Source of the DNA: Pontederia crassipes
Lineage: Eukaryota; Streptophyta; Magnoliopsida; Commelinales; Pontederiaceae
DNA: 64,000 nucleotides
Direction of reading: 5' to 3'
NCBI GenBank assembly: GCA_030549335.1
Contig: CM060187.1
Span: forward strand, 50,612,203 to 50,676,202
The notes under the pieces are model-generated. The model was not told the origin of the DNA. It worked only from the letters and a program-made list of their open reading frames with translations, and made no database searches. Positions within the stretch are counted from its first letter, which is position 1, and each line of letters starts with the position of its first letter. The position numbers were made by a program, and so were the translations under genes. Shown piece by piece: positions 24,440 to 38,323 of this stretch.

Positions 24440-24765
24440 CTTCGTCGACCGGTCGATCGATCCAGAGATATCGGTCGATCGGTGATGTGATAATCGGTCG
24501 ATCGATCAATACAGACCGGTCGATCGATCATCTCTTCAGCCGCTTCTGAGGTCGACCGATCAGCCGACCGAAGTGCTCTGTACAAATCGAGCACCCTCGG
24601 TCGATTGATGGAGAGAAATCGGTCGATCGGTTCTCAGGACTTAGCAGACCGAGAACCACTGTATTGCATTAAGACCAATCGGTCGACCGATCCAGAGATA
24701 TCGGTCGATCGGTGCACAGAAGTCGGTCGACCGACCAGTGAGGACCGGTCGACCAAACCCTGATC
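24440..24765. repeat. GGTCGAYCGRT palindromic motif cluster in the solo LTR
   Basis: The near-palindromes CGGTCGATCG, CGGTCGACCG and ACCGGTCGAC occur more than a dozen times in 325 bp, separated by unrelated 10-40 bp spacers. A longer composite (TCGATCCAGAGATATCGGTCG-like) appears twice, near 24455 and 24690. It is much more CpG-rich than the flanks. Confidence 0.8.
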
Positions 24766-25398
24766 AGAAGTATATTGTTTGTTGTTTTGATCTAGATTTT
24801 TCCATGAGTGTGATGTGCTACTCCCTGTTGATTGAAATGTTATGTGACTGAATCCTTGATCTTGTATTGATTTGTCCAGTGATCCAATCCTCTTATAGTA
24901 TGCAATAATGATGAAATGATAAAGAGATTAAAGTAAGAAAGATTAAAGAAGAAAGGGAGGGTGGCCAGCCCATGCTAAGTGCTTATAAGTGAATGGTCGC
25001 TCCCTTGGCCATGGCTTGATCACCCATTGGCTGCACAAGGCTGTATTGTTTGCTCGGCGTAAAACCCCCAAATGTGAAAGGCACCTAAAGGCACTTAAAG
25101 GCACCCAAAGTCATGTAATGCTAAGAAAGAAGTACAAGCATAAAGAGTATTGTACAAATAACATGAGTATGATGATGATAAGTGAAGCGTGATTATTAAT
25201 CCAGCATGATTACTGTAACTCTTCATGATTATATGATTCATGATCTTTATCATCTCTTATCCATTAATATCCCAAATCGAATGATCTCATACTCTCTAAT
25301 TGATCTTGATATAATGATTACTGATTCTGATAATTGCTATTTATTGTTATGCATTGAGTATTATATGAATCCCCACTAGGCTGTATAGCATACGGGAG

Positions 25399-26011
25399 CA
25401 AGGTTATCAAAATCGCGATCTTAATCGTAAGATCGTACGATCTTACGATCCTACATAGAGTCGACGATCTCGATCTCAACTTTGAGATCGTTTTTGTAGG
25501 ATCGGTAGGATCGTAATAGCAAGATCGTAAGATCCTTAAGATCGTAAGATCCTACTAATCCAGCTTTTTTAAAAAATTTCACCAATTGCAACATGATTTT
25601 TTTGAGAAATAAAATTAAGAAAAAGGTTATTAGTTATAATTAAAATTTTAAAAATATTTTTTGCACAAAATAACTCTATTATAAATGTATATTAAGAATT
25701 ATTATATAATGTTATTTCATATTCACCATATTATTGCCATTTTTTGTCAATCTATATTAAATTATTATTATTATATAAATAGTATATATATCATTTGTAA
25801 CAAGTCTTAATAGGATAGTACTCAAGATAACATTATTTATAATTAAAAATATTACAAATTTATTTAAAAAATATTATTTTACATAATTTTATATATTCAA
25901 CTATTATTTTAATATATAGGTAGGATCTTACGATCCTTGATCCGATCTTACGATCTTCGATCTTACGGACCCCTTCCGATCTTACATAAGATCTCGATCT
26001 TGACCACCTTG
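25399..26011. mobile_element. hAT-type MITE nested in the solo LTR
   Basis: The left end CAAGGTTATCAAAATCG and inverted right end CAAGGTGGTCAAGATCG are long inverted repeats. They run inward into GATCTTA(C)GATC-type repeats that could form a large hairpin. The 8-bp direct repeats TACGGGAG (25391-25398) and TATGGGAG (26012-26019) differ at one base, as expected for a hAT target duplication. The AT-rich core has no coding capacity. Confidence 0.88.
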
Positions 26012-26980
26012 TATGGGAGGACCTCCTCCTTTGTGTTGATTTTCATAGGGTCAGGTCAATAATGATGTCGAGATCATGTGCCACGATCAGCTCGAGCGAT
26101 AATAAAGCACATGAACTGACAGAGGGCCTAGTTATCATTTTTCTTATTTTCGGCATTTATGAACTTTGATGTCATTAAGATATGATTCCTATTATGAAAA
26201 TTTTGTAGTACTTTGAGACTTCCGCTACTATGATATTCATATTTTCTCTTTTCACTCTTATTGTCGTTTTAATTGAGATTTGGTCAATCGTTAGTGAAAA
26301 TTATAATTTTCCGTAGCGCTTTCGGAGAGATTCTCGCCACGTGACGTTGGTCGATTTGGGAGCGTTACAATATATAGATATAAACATGCTCGTATAGTAT
26401 AATACTATTGTAATAATATACAAGTATATTAGGTAATTAACTAATTAAATATGCATATACATTCTGATAGAAATTTTTTTCTTGTGCCATGTTGTCTCAA
26501 GCTAGATTGTGGTCGAGTTTCTCGTATGGTAGATCAACTTTGTCAACCTGAATTCTATGCAAACATTTTATTGGGGAAAACTCAGTTAGTCTTTCCTCCT
26601 CCAAACTAAATTAATCATATATATGATTCTAAAAATCAATGATAGTGTTTGTAAATAATATACATTGCTCAGCATTCATTTTTTTTCATTTTTTTTAAAA
26701 AATTCTCATCTTTAAAAAACTAATATATTATATATAATATTTAATTATTACACTCACACACTATCTCATTAATTTAATTTTGTTTTAAAAAATTGAAACA
26801 CTAACATTTAACCTAACTATCGCTCAAATCATGTATATATTAAGATATAGAAACTCAGTTACATAACTCAGTTATAAAATAATGTATTCAGTTACAAAGT
26901 TTATTATTCGTCTCCTAACCTATTATTTTCTCTGCTTTCTCTACTTTGGTCCCTTCGTATTCTGCCCATTAGATACAATT

Positions 26981-27505
<525 letters not shown>

Positions 27506-27508
27506 TGA

Positions 27509-27626
27509 TTGTGATAATGGAACCAACTGGCAAAAAGCATTAATGCTGCAAAGACCAATGCGCCAATGGCGGTACAATAGAGTTGTAATTCACTAGTTAT
27601 TCCAGATGCTCGCCAAATCTGAAAAA
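27509..27626 (-). pseudogene. psaA: psaA fragment (photosystem I P700 apoprotein A1)
   Basis: The minus-strand reading gives [18 protein letters not shown] and [11 protein letters not shown], an internal stretch of plastid PsaA. Only about 39 codons are present, without start or stop. Confidence 0.85.
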
Positions 27627-27667
27627 CGTTGTTAGGTGCTCCATTTTCCCATTGAGGTCGAATCAAA

Positions 27668-28260
<593 letters not shown>

Positions 28261-28346
28261 AGTGAGGTGTATTGCATATATATTCTTAATGATTTCAGAA
28301 AAATATTCTATTCGTCATGTTTTAACAAAGACACGAATACGCTAGT

Positions 28347-28443
28347 TTCAACAACTCTCGTTCTTTACATTTCTTCTTGGCTGCTTGGCCTGTAATAAGT
28401 ATATGTTTCACTGCTTTAGGTATTAGTACTATGGCTTTCAACC
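28347..28443 (+). pseudogene. psbA: psbA fragment 2 (D1, later segment)
   Basis: It encodes the [10 protein letters not shown] segment, then (after a small frame disturbance) [13 protein letters not shown], a D1 segment well downstream of fragment 1. The intervening psbA sequence is absent; trnD lies between instead. Confidence 0.85.
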
Positions 28444-28574
28444 TAAGCTATTGAACTTGGGTATGGTCTTTTGTCGAAATGGAATGGCCTTACTTTTTCT
28501 TTTTATTTATCGTGAATGATTCAATCATTACATAAAAGGGATAGGTAGAAAGATCTTATCCCCAGCAGGGCCCC

Positions 28575-28679
28575 GCCTTCGGCATCCCCCTCCTTGCGAT
28601 TAAGGTAACGACTTCGGACATGACCAGCTCCCATAGTGTGACGGACGGTGTGTACAAGGCCCGGGAATGAATTCACCGC
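28575..28679 (-). pseudogene. rrn16: Plastid 16S rRNA 3'-end fragment, inverted
   Basis: Minus-strand reading gives CCCGGGCCTTGTACACACCG, then GTCGTTACCTTAATCGCAAG and GGGGATGCCGAAGGC, the 3' end of plastid 16S rRNA. Orientation is opposite to the fragment at 27668. Confidence 0.88.
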
Positions 28680-28710
28680 CGAGACAACCTGACGAACTGA
28701 AACATCTTAG
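28678..28710 (+). pseudogene. rrn23: Plastid 23S rRNA short fragment
   Basis: GAGACAACCTG followed by CGAACTGAAACATCTTAGT matches the 5' domain of plastid 23S rRNA. It is only about 33 bp. Confidence 0.65.
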
Positions 28711-29016
28711 TTCCATGAGATTCATAGTTGCATTACTTATAGCTTCCTTGTTCGTATACAACCATGGATCAATTCCCCTTTCATTCGGAAGTATTGAATT
28801 GAATACACCTAAGATTTCTGAGTTTCATGTGGCTAGTGATTGTGAGGTCCCAATTGTTGACTGGAAGGGACACCAAAGGCCTCTGCCCTTCCATCCATTG
28901 GATAGATAGAGAGGGAGGGCAGAGCTTTTGGTTTTTCATGTTGTCAACTTCTTTTATCGGAGAAGAAGCAATGATGGACGGGAGTTAAACTCTATGAGGT
29001 CGAAGCTTCCGTTGTT

Positions 29017-29034
29017 CCTTAGTAGCTCAGTGGA
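29017..29034 (+). pseudogene. Possible trnN-GUU 5' stub
   Basis: TCCTTAGTAGCTCAGTGG resembles the 5' 18 bases of plastid trnN-GUU with one change. It is too short for certainty, but the mosaic context supports it. Confidence 0.45.
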
Positions 29035-29140
29035 CGATTTCCAAACGAACTTCTCATTAATTAGATAGAAAAGATCGTCAAGATTTCGTGATCCCCTGCC
29101 GAACCTATTCCAATTCCAACAGCTCGGACTCGAGTTGTTA

Positions 29141-29437
<297 letters not shown>

Positions 29438-29448
29438 TCTACATCGGG

Positions 29449-29503
29449 GCATAGAGGGGGAGGTCATAAACGTCTATATCGTAAAATAGATTTTCGACGG
29501 AAT
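29449..29503 (+). pseudogene. rpl2: rpl2 fragment (plastid ribosomal protein L2)
   Basis: The frame reads HRGGGHKRLYRKIDFRRN, a diagnostic stretch of plastid L2. Only about 18 codons are present. Confidence 0.87.
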
Positions 29504-29565
29504 GGATCTTTTGCACTCGAAAAAAGAACCCGATTTTGCAATGATGAGAATGAGCAAGAATACTT

Positions 29566-29637
29566 GTCCAGGGTTGAGCCCTGGAATTTGACGGCGGACT
29601 TGACAAGCCACCTACAGACGCTTTACGCCCAATCATT
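29566..29637 (-). pseudogene. rrn16: Plastid 16S rRNA central fragment, inverted
   Basis: Minus-strand reading gives AATGATTGGGCGTAAAGCGT, TGTAGGTGGCTTGTCAAGTC and CAGGGCTCAACCCTGGAC, the middle of plastid 16S rRNA. It is the last recognisable plastid piece of the mosaic. Confidence 0.88.
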
Positions 29638-31642
29638 ATGTCACCCGATCTAGATTTTTCATATATAAAATTTTCATTTTACAGACTCGGGCTGAAAAAC
29701 TGTCATCCCATTGAATTTGTTGGAGACTCAAATGATGAATATGAGAGCATGATAACTTATATGTTGTTCTATATCTTCATGAATTTATGAACTTTTTGCT
29801 TGCATTGTATCATTTGGCGAGGGACGGAGGAGGCTAGGTTAGCCGAAGGAGAATCCATGTTGTATATTTGAAGCAGGTTGACCTCCTTGCTTCTCTCATC
29901 GTTAATTTTCTTCATACTCGTTCCAAGCTTTTCTCTCATGCCTTTCTTCGTTCATGGTTCGATATTCTGGTGTCCTAGGCGTAGAGGAACCACACCAATC
30001 CATATATATATATATATATATATGAATGGGAATGGAGTTAATATTATATATATATATATATATGAATGGGAATGGAGTTAATATTTGTTAGATTTTTGTA
30101 TCACGTTACTAAGTAATGATAAAAATGATGGAATAGACGGTGCTTAGCGGAGCATGCAAAAGAAAGAAGCAAAAATATAATTATACTCTAAAATATATGT
30201 AAAACAAATTAGTAATAAAATGTAATATTTCCTTTTTAAAAACAACAATGAGTATTTTAAAATACAAAACTATGTTTATAAAATATATTATTTATTAAAA
30301 AATTGTAGATGCGAAAAGGCAATTAAATTTAAATAAAAATATAATACTTAAGTTTAAAATTAAATATATGATTAATGGATTATTTTCTTCTTGGACGTTA
30401 CCATCTGTCCCAAATGATTTAGTGCAGCCTTAAAGCTCTCTTCCCTCTATGTCTAATCAAACAAAAAAAAAAAACTCAAGATTGATATGAAATGTATTCG
30501 ACAATATTTCTTTTTTGTTAAAGCTTTTCATATTTTGTGTTACATTAATTTTAAATAAAAACATTATAATCTATAAGTGATTTTAATTTTTTTATAAAAT
30601 AATCAATTATTAACTAACATCTATAGATATATTAATTTCATATGTTTAATAAATTACTAGATCATTGTATATTATTTTTTCATCCTCCACACATCGTGCC
30701 GGTAGTTTTGAAATGCCGATGCAATGATATGTTTATTTATATTAGTTAGTTACGTAGTATTAATTTATCTAATTTATTCATCATGCACATGGGGATATGT
30801 TTGAAAAATTAATTTAATATATTACTTTACATTGAAAGGCCCTAAAATTCATTGCGATATTTTTTATTTTATTAAATATTAAATAAATAAATGTGCATGT
30901 TATAATTATGTTTATAAAGTTCAGTCATGCATTCTTTTTATTTTGAAAACTAAGATTATGTAGTTGGTTATGTCTTTAAAATTGTTCTCTTTTTTGTTTG
31001 CATTCCCTATCTGAATTGGCCTTATAATAATAATGATAATATAAAGGACCATTAAAGATAAATATCTAAAATGGACATTTGATTTGAAATATATATATAT
31101 AAGGATAAAGATGATCATTTTAGAATATATATTTACTATTTTCAGTTATATAGTGACTTATTAAATAAAAATACTCATTTTGAATTGGTTATTTATTGGA
31201 CCTTGTGAATGCTTTATTCGATGTGGCATATTTTAACGAACTAGGCCAAAATTAAGAATTATGTACTTTTAAGAAACTTTTAACTATTTTATAAATATAT
31301 TAATAATATTATTTAGTTAAATAAAAATGTATCATATTTTTAGATAATTAGAGTAGTGATCAAAACAAATAAAATATATGATTATATGTATCATGAAATC
31401 ATATGAAATAGATTAATAAATTAACACCTCAAATATAAAAAAGAGAATATTATTTAATAATAAGAGAGAAAAATAAATGAAGCGTACAAGAAAATAGATG
31501 GGCTAATAAATTATATCACTAAGTTAAAATTATCATATTTTTAAAATAATATTAAATATATCAAAATAATATTTACTTATTTTATAAACAATTCATCTAA
31601 TTTCACATTTCTCATGCATCCCGCAAGTCATCACACTAGTTA
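29638..31642. other. AT-rich spacer, no gene seen
   Basis: The stretch is strongly AT-rich. Around 30000-30080 an (AT)n run plus GAATGGGAATGGAGTTAATA is duplicated in tandem. No coding or RNA signal was recognised. Confidence 0.5.
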
Positions 31643-31724
31643 AATCATAATTATATTTATTTGTAGTAGTCTTTCAGTTACTAACCCAAGCAACATATGT
31701 CCTCTATTAGTGTCTCATTATCAT

Positions 31725-31790
<66 letters not shown>

Positions 31791-31995
31791 CTGAAGCTTT
31801 CAAATAAGCCTCCATTATCATTTATATTTTTTCTTCCATTTTTTGATTTTTTTTCTTTTAAAACTTCATATCTTAAAAATTAACGTAAATTTCACCGGTT
31901 CTTGCAATTACCTCATTAATCTCCACATTTATCAAATCTAACGTAACTCCACAATCCGAGCTTAATTTAATTTAATAAGACCAATAACTAAAATA
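31643..31995 (+). repeat. Diverged duplicate, copy 2 (upstream of F-box pseudogene)
   Basis: Same sequence family and orientation as 26981-27505; a perfect (AT)n run of about 60 bp (31728-31788) replaces the compound microsatellite. This copy leads into the F-box pseudogene and may be its old promoter region. Confidence 0.85.
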
Positions 31996-32148
31996 ACAGT
32001 AGAAGATATATATGAATGAGATGATAAGCATAAACTCTGCATCTATAATGGCCTCATATATCGTTGGTGTCGCCGTTGGCATATGCAAATAGCATAAATA
32101 GATCGACCGCTATTGGAGTCTACAACATCGTGCACCATGAGCGAGTTC

Positions 32149-32607
32149 AACGGCATGAGCAATGACATACTCATATATCCTCCTCAGGCTCCCTTTGAAG
32201 TCCCTATTCAGCTGCTAGTAGCGTTTGCAAGGTGTGGTGTGGCCTCATCTCCGAGTACTGCACCAAGAGAAGGTTCCCCTTGGTCACCTCCGCTGTCTTG
32301 TACCACTGCAACTCGGTCGACGACGCCTTGTGAGGAACAACTGGCCGAGCTCTGCATGCACATGCGACGACAGCCACCTCCGCGACCATGCCCTCAAATT
32401 CTTCCCCCTCCACCAGAAAGGCAACCATTGTAGAGCACTGCAACGGCTTGTTGCTTTGCAGGATGAGCTCATGGACGCCCGGGGTCCACGTTCTCAATCC
32501 CACGACGAGGCGGTGGCTCATGCTCCCCGATCCATGAAGGCAAAGCCTTATCGTTGTGTTGTCCTCCAACCCTGGACACTCCTCGGAGTTCAAGATCGTC
32601 TCCTTCA
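32149..32607 (+). pseudogene. F-box protein pseudogene, interrupted by a Copia-like LTR
   Basis: Pieces of an F-box domain are spread over different frames: MSNDILIY, then LLRLPLKSLFSC, then VCKVWCGLISEY. They are followed by segments typical of plant F-box-associated domains: IVEHCNGLLLCR, LNPTTRRWLMLPDP and SSEFKIVSF. At least two stop codons follow the SLFSC piece, one more follows the piece ending SVDDAL, and several frameshifts separate the parts. Such proteins serve as SCF ubiquitin-ligase adaptors; this copy cannot encode one. It ends exactly where the LTR at 32608 starts, and possible continuation lies at 43788 on the far side. Confidence 0.75.
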
Positions 32608-32903
32608 TGTTGAAATTATCATCGTTGTTGTGTCACTGTGTAGATTTATCAGTGTAGCAATGTTACCGATTGTAATGTCGATACGCCGTTTTAATTCCTT
32701 TTGTGTCAGTCGAGTGTTACTGTGTTAGTAGTATAAATAGGGGTTCAATTGCCTTATAGTTAAATAGTTCAATTAGTTGTAATTCATTCTATCTATGCAA
32801 TAGAAAACTTCCCCTTCACTGCTTTTCACCTCCTTCATTTTCTTCTCTTTCGACACACATACGATGTACGCCGGCGAGGAGTGGAGCTCATAGTTTCTTA
32901 ACA
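32608..32903 (+). repeat. 5' LTR of the Copia-like element
   Basis: Begins TGTTGAAATTATC and ends TTCTTAACA. It carries a good TATA box (GTATAAATAGG, about 32731-32741) and a likely polyadenylation region near ATGCAATAGAAAAC. Confidence 0.85.
32731..32741 (+). promoter_or_regulatory. TATA box in the Copia-like 5' LTR
   Basis: GTATAAATAGG is a consensus plant TATA box about 170 bp before the end of the LTR. In the other LTR the equivalent reads GTACAATTAGG (about 43615-43625) and has lost the core. Confidence 0.7.
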
Positions 32904-34154
32904 TGGTATCAAAAGCCTCCTCATCATTGAAGCTCCTGTCGAGCTCTTCTTCTCGCCCAGATTCATCGTCTCTTTCGGAAGCCTGTCTTCGTCCACCCGG
33001 TTTCATCATCGTCGGGCCAGTAGTTTTCTCGGTTGTAATGACGCTTGAAAGTCCTGGCGATGATGAGTGCAGTTAGTGGACGATGGTTGTTCCTCTCCTA
33101 CTTCCTTCATTGTATGTTCATTTTTTCCTCTGTTCGATCTTCCTCTTCTCCTATCTACACGACAACGAGTTTTTGCTTCGCAAATCACAGATCTTTTTGA
33201 CATTCTTCTTTGGTTTCCATTTGGGTCGATGATCGTATTTTTTTTCTCTTCATGACATTTCTTTTTCTCCTTTTTCACTTTAATCGTTGCTTTTATTCTC
33301 TGTTTACTCTTCAACTTTGTGGATCATAGTGGCGAGAGCGTCATTTTTTGAGCTTTGTATCGGTTTGTTCTCCGGTCGAGTTTGTTCCTCGTCCATGTCG
33401 GAGTTTCTTCTCCTCTTCTGTAGTGGCTAACGTCGTTGTCTGTGTTTACAACATTCTTCAGATCGCCGTTTTGTTCTCCAACTTGTCGGATTCCTCTTTT
33501 TTCGGAGCTCGTCTCCATTTTGCGGTGAAGATCACTGTTTCTTTTCCGACGTCTCATCGAATTTGCCATTATCAATGGTTTTACGATGATGGATCGTCCT
33601 CAGATCGTTCAATTTTCATCCCTTGTCGGGATTTGATCGAAGCTTGTCTCCAATTTGATTTGGTGTTGTCGCCTTTGTGTGGAGCTTTGTCTCCATTTGC
33701 TGACGTCCGTAAGCGGCATTCAGATCTTCTTCTGCCCATCACCCACATTCTTGAGGTTAGAAGGCAACCGAGTGGAGCCATTGATGTCCACCTCTTCTTC
33801 GGCTATGTTTGATTGTGTGGCTCGTTGGTTTTGCTGACGTTATCGTCGGATTATTGGAGCTTAACCTCCATTTTTTTTGTTGGTGTGTGTTCAGTTCCTT
33901 CTATCTGTTCTTCTCCTGTGTCGCTTCTCTTTTGTTTCTCCAGTGGTCGCCAAGTGTTCAATTCTTGGATTCTTGGCATTGTGCTGGGTTCTTATACTGT
34001 CAGGGTTCGTCGATCTTATTTCTCTTCTTCATTGTTCAGCGAGTTCTCGTCCTTGTCCAACAGCTTGTTCTTGCCCTCATGTTCACATGTGTGTTTCCTT
34101 TTCACTTCAGTTCACATTGTCCTCAATGGATTGTCGGTTATCGTTCAACTGAGT

Positions 34155-37085
34155 TGTAACGCCCCCAAATTGAACCCTGCCACGTGGCGAGAATCCAACC
34201 CGGGGACGATACGGACTATACAATGAAATTGACCAATAACTTGACTTTGACTAGTTTCTTGACTAGATAACATGAATGCAGAAGACTTAAAATAATAAGA
34301 ATAAAATATTCAACAAGTAAAGGAGTTCATCAGTATTTAGAATAAGGAGTATCAAGTGCGGGCGGTACATATACAATGCCCGAGTTCATAAAGGAAATAA
34401 AAGACAAAATGATACAACAAAAAGATAGCCAAGGACCACCCATGTGCACATCATCATCACTAGCAAAAATTGTCGCTCTGGCTCATCCTTCCATAACTTG
34501 TTTACCTGCAGGATCAATGCAGGAGAAACGATATCTCATGAGCTTCGCAGCCCAATAGGAGAATAATAAACCAATGGATAATTAAATCAACATTAGCTAA
34601 GCATGATCATAGTATGGAAGCAATCATTTCACTCTGAGTTCATAAATAGAGGAAGATAATAATCATGAATCATATAATAATGGAAAGATCAATGAATCAA
34701 TGCGATACTCTGATTGTACGGGAGAGAAGAAATCAATGCGATACTTTGGTCTTTGTATTTCACTTTTCCATACTTTGAATCAATAGGATAGCAATGCAAT
34801 GTATGGAGTTGCTTTCAACTTCTAAATCATTGATCTTTCTATGCAATGACATTCTTTACGTTTTCGTTGCGATGAGGTGCTATGTACTTCATGAATGGCC
34901 TATGGTTGTGCACACCATGGCAAAAAGTCATCCTCGCTATAGGGGAGGGTATCATGTTTCATTACACGATGGGGAGCAATCGTGCAACGAGGACATGTCT
35001 AAAACTATGTCCTACCCATGCGATGAATAATACTATGCAATGAACTCCCATCAATCCGTATCATAGGCACCCTAGCTTTTATCTTTAATTAGTTAGGTTC
35101 TCGTCTTCGTCCGAATGGGACTTGGATCAACACTATGCAATGTAAACCAATAAGATTCATCTCATGATCAGTGCGATGAAGATAAATGATCAGCTGGGAT
35201 TAGTTATACTTTGATCATAATAGGAAAAATAGAGGATTTAGATATGGAGGAGTGGTGAGAGGTGTGGTCGTCCCATAATTTCACCACCATAAATAAGGCA
35301 TATTCTAACTTTTACTTTATCCAAGCACATCAATAAACATGAGAAATATCTGCCATCTTATAGTAAAATAAACTTGAACTAAGCAGAACTTTTACTAATA
35401 TTAACCTTACTAGCATATATTCAACCTGTTATACAGCAAGCATAAAAATATATAATGTTATCTTTTAAGATAAGTTGCTGGCCAGCTTCATACATTGCAC
35501 ATAGTGGCACACGAAGTACACAATATAACTTCCGTATGGTTTATACAATAAACCTCTTAAGACTAAAACACTATATCTACTATTTATGGGGAAATGGTTT
35601 CTTATTTCCTGGACAGCAAGATAACACTAATAAACTTCTTAGAAGTTAACTAATTTATGTGCAACTATAACCGTTTAACCCACTGTTAACTATGTCATTT
35701 CTTTATAATATGATGACACTTCAACAAGAATGGACAGGAATTGGCTAATCTGGCCTCAGTTGGTTCATATGGCTAATTCAGTCTTATTGCATTACAGTGA
35801 TCAGTAGTATCATTGTCTAAACAAAATCATACAAGAGTGGATGAGATAAAAGGATCCTATATTATACATTTTAGCATTTCCATAAGAATTCAAGAACATG
35901 AATTCAAATCATGTCATATGACTCATGAAGTTTCATTCATCATACATCTTAATAACTTGTGTGTCCAAAGTGCAGGGGAAATGCATGAATTTGGCATTTC
36001 CATTCATCTGATATGTTTAAAATCCTTTAGACAATAATGCTGATAATCATTGTGTGTCTTGTCACCTAAGTGGTTGTTGTTCAAGAGTGGGTAGCAACAG
36101 TAAAGTAAGAGATGAATAAACTTGAGGCTCAACAGTGGACAATACTCACAAAAATGGAACTAATTAACATGAAGTCCAAGAGTGGACAACAGTAATAAGA
36201 TGAGAGGCTAATTAAGCTTGTAGGCCTAGTAATTAGTTTTAGCACATGGTTAGTGATATGAACATTACCACAAGCAAGGGATGTTGTTAGTATGCCCAAT
36301 TTGTCTCTCAGGCATTATAGCAGACAGTTGGAGTGCAGTCACAAAGATACAAACACAAAATCAACATTTAACATCAATCCACACATCCTAGTACATCAAA
36401 GCATTACCCATGAGCATCACACTACGTTAGCAGTCATGAACAATAATGATACCCTGGAAAACACCTTATGATTTATGTATAGGTGCTGCCTTAGTTGATT
36501 TAACATCCGATAGGTTGATCCAAGTAATTCTTCCTACCTTATTGTGCAGAAATGTCTCTTAGCGTTGCTGCGTCCAAGCTCCTCAATCTCCCCTCCGTTC
36601 CTCTCCTTCTCTGGACGTCCTGGATGGCCCAGCGACGTAAGGATCCACCTGCCTGCCTACTGCTGGTGTGGATCCAGGGAGAAATGAGGGAAAACAGATC
36701 TGAAACCAAAATGGGTAAGAAAACAGGGCATGGCTGGAAGATCCTCTTGTTTTACCTTGTTCTTCTCTTCTTTCTCTCCCGATGTCTTCCCAGCCTTGCC
36801 TGAGGTGTGTAGCAGTAGCTAGGTCATGGGCTCGAACTCCTGAATATCCATGAGCAGCAAGGATGAACAAGAGTTCGCACGGAGAGGGAGAACGGTGGAG
36901 AGGGGAAGGATATGAAATGATCTTAGAGTAATTGATAATGAAAACCCTATTGCTTTAGCCCTAAGAGATTACCAGATAGAAGGTTATCGGAGCGGATGTT
37001 CGCTAATCATGTGAACATCCATTTTGAGTTACAAAATTTATTTTTATTTTTTATTTCTTATTTTTGGAAATCGCTGGGTGTTACA
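34155..37085 (-). repeat. 3' LTR of the Gypsy element (full length)
   Basis: On the + strand it begins TGTAACGCCCCC and ends GGGTGTTACA. At 2931 bp it is long for an LTR but usual in Tekay-like chromoviruses. Short frames inside (for example 34376-34558, repeated at 42451-42633) are not coding-like. Confidence 0.9.
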
Positions 37086-37120
37086 TTATAAACCTCTTAA
37101 AAGAAAATTTGTCCTCGAAT

Positions 37121-38323
37121 TTAAAGACGAAGTAAATGCTTACCGAAAAGTGCTGGGAACTCTTGTTGCATCTCCGACTCCAATTCCCAAGTGGCGTCCG
37201 CGTCTCGATGGTGGCTCCACGCTACTTTCACCATCTGTACATCCTTATTTCTCTGTCTCTGAATCTTATACTCTAAAATTGCCACAGGGTATTCCTCTTA
37301 TGTCAGATCTTCTCTCAAGTTCGGCTCCTCAAATCTAATAATGTTGGCATCATCATGTTTATACTTTCTAAGCATGGAAACATGAAAGACATTGTGCACA
37401 CGCCCAAAAGATGGGGGTAGTGCCAACCTACATGCCGCCTCACCAACGAGCTCGAGGATCTCAAATGGACCCACATAACGGGGACTCAGCTTCCCTTTCT
37501 TACTAAATCTCATAACACCTTTCATTGGAGAGACTTTCAACAATACTTTGTCGCCAACTTGAAAGATCTGCTCGCGTCTACCTTTGTCTACATAACTTTT
37601 TTGTCGTGCCTGTGCCGCTTTCATCTTTGCCTTGATCGCTTCTACCTTCTCTGTATATTCTTGAACTTCTTTAACCGTCTCTTCCTCCATCACCTTTCTT
37701 TCACCAACTTCATTCCAATGTGCTGGCGAGCGACACGGTCTCCCATATAATGCCTCATACGGAGCCATGCCAATGCTCGAATGGTAGCTGTTATCATATG
37801 AAAACTCAATCAAAGGTAAGTGCTCGTCCCAACTACCCTGCCAGTCAAGTGCACAAGCTCTTAACATATCTTCCAATGTCTGGATAGTCCGCTCAGACTG
37901 TCCATCGATTTGCGAGTGGAACGCTGTACTAAAATTAAGCCGTGTACCAAATGCTCTCTGTAACCCTCTCCAGAATCTAGATGTAAAGCGAGGGTCTCGA
38001 TCTGAAACTATGGATACAGGGATCCCATGGAGTCTAATAATTTCACGCACATATATATCCAACAAGCTTTCCACAGATTGCTTCCATTTGATAGGAAGGA
38101 AATGAGCCGACTTTGTCAATCGGTCAACGATCACCCAAATGACATCATGTCCTCTTTTCGTCCTAGGCAAATTGGATACAAAATTCATAGTAATCTTTTC
38201 CCACTTCCATTCTGGAACCCCGAGTGACTTAAGTGATCCTTAAGGCCTTCGATGCTCAATCTTCACCTGTTGGCACACTAAACATTTTGAGACATAGTCC
38301 GCTATCTCTCTCTTCATATCATT
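37121..38323 (-). pseudogene. Gypsy integrase and chromodomain, with nonsense codons
   Basis: It continues the pol frame after the stop at 38326-38324. The integrase core shows IVDRLTKSAHFLP, VSIVSDRDPRFTSRFW and STAFHSQIDGQSERTIQTLE, with the DDE residues in place. Then come the GPFEILELVG segment and a C-terminal chromodomain-like piece (VKVAWSHHRDADATWELE). Further in-frame stops lie at 38242-38240 and 37300-37298; otherwise the frame runs to a natural-looking stop at 37123-37121. Chromodomains of this class guide insertion toward heterochromatin. With three stops the element is not autonomous. Confidence 0.9.

Larger units (their letters stand above)
23804..26369 (+). mobile_element. Solo LTR of a Ty3/Gypsy-like retrotransposon
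   Basis: The element begins TGTAACACCC and ends GGGAGCGTTACA, imperfect inverted LTR ends with canonical TG…CA borders. The 5-bp repeat ATATA lies on both sides (23799-23803 and 26370-26374), though the AT-rich setting weakens it. There is no second LTR, primer-binding site or pol, so this is what unequal recombination between LTRs leaves. A TATA-like CTATAAAAG at about 23911 and CT-rich leader downstream suit an LTR promoter. A hAT MITE (25399-26011) is nested inside; without it the LTR is about 1.95 kb. Confidence 0.75.

Noticed and set aside
24440..24765. Spaced palindromic motifs resembling a CRISPR-like array
   Set aside because: Spacing and repeat length are irregular, the context is a plant LTR, and no cas-like genes exist; this is an LTR motif cluster.
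32204..32608. 134-codon minus frame
   Set aside because: It is the antisense shadow of the F-box pseudogene, whose + strand motifs are recognisable.
34376..34558. 60-codon frame that recurs nearly unchanged at 42451-42633
   Set aside because: The recurrence is just the two copies of the Gypsy LTR; no coding evidence.
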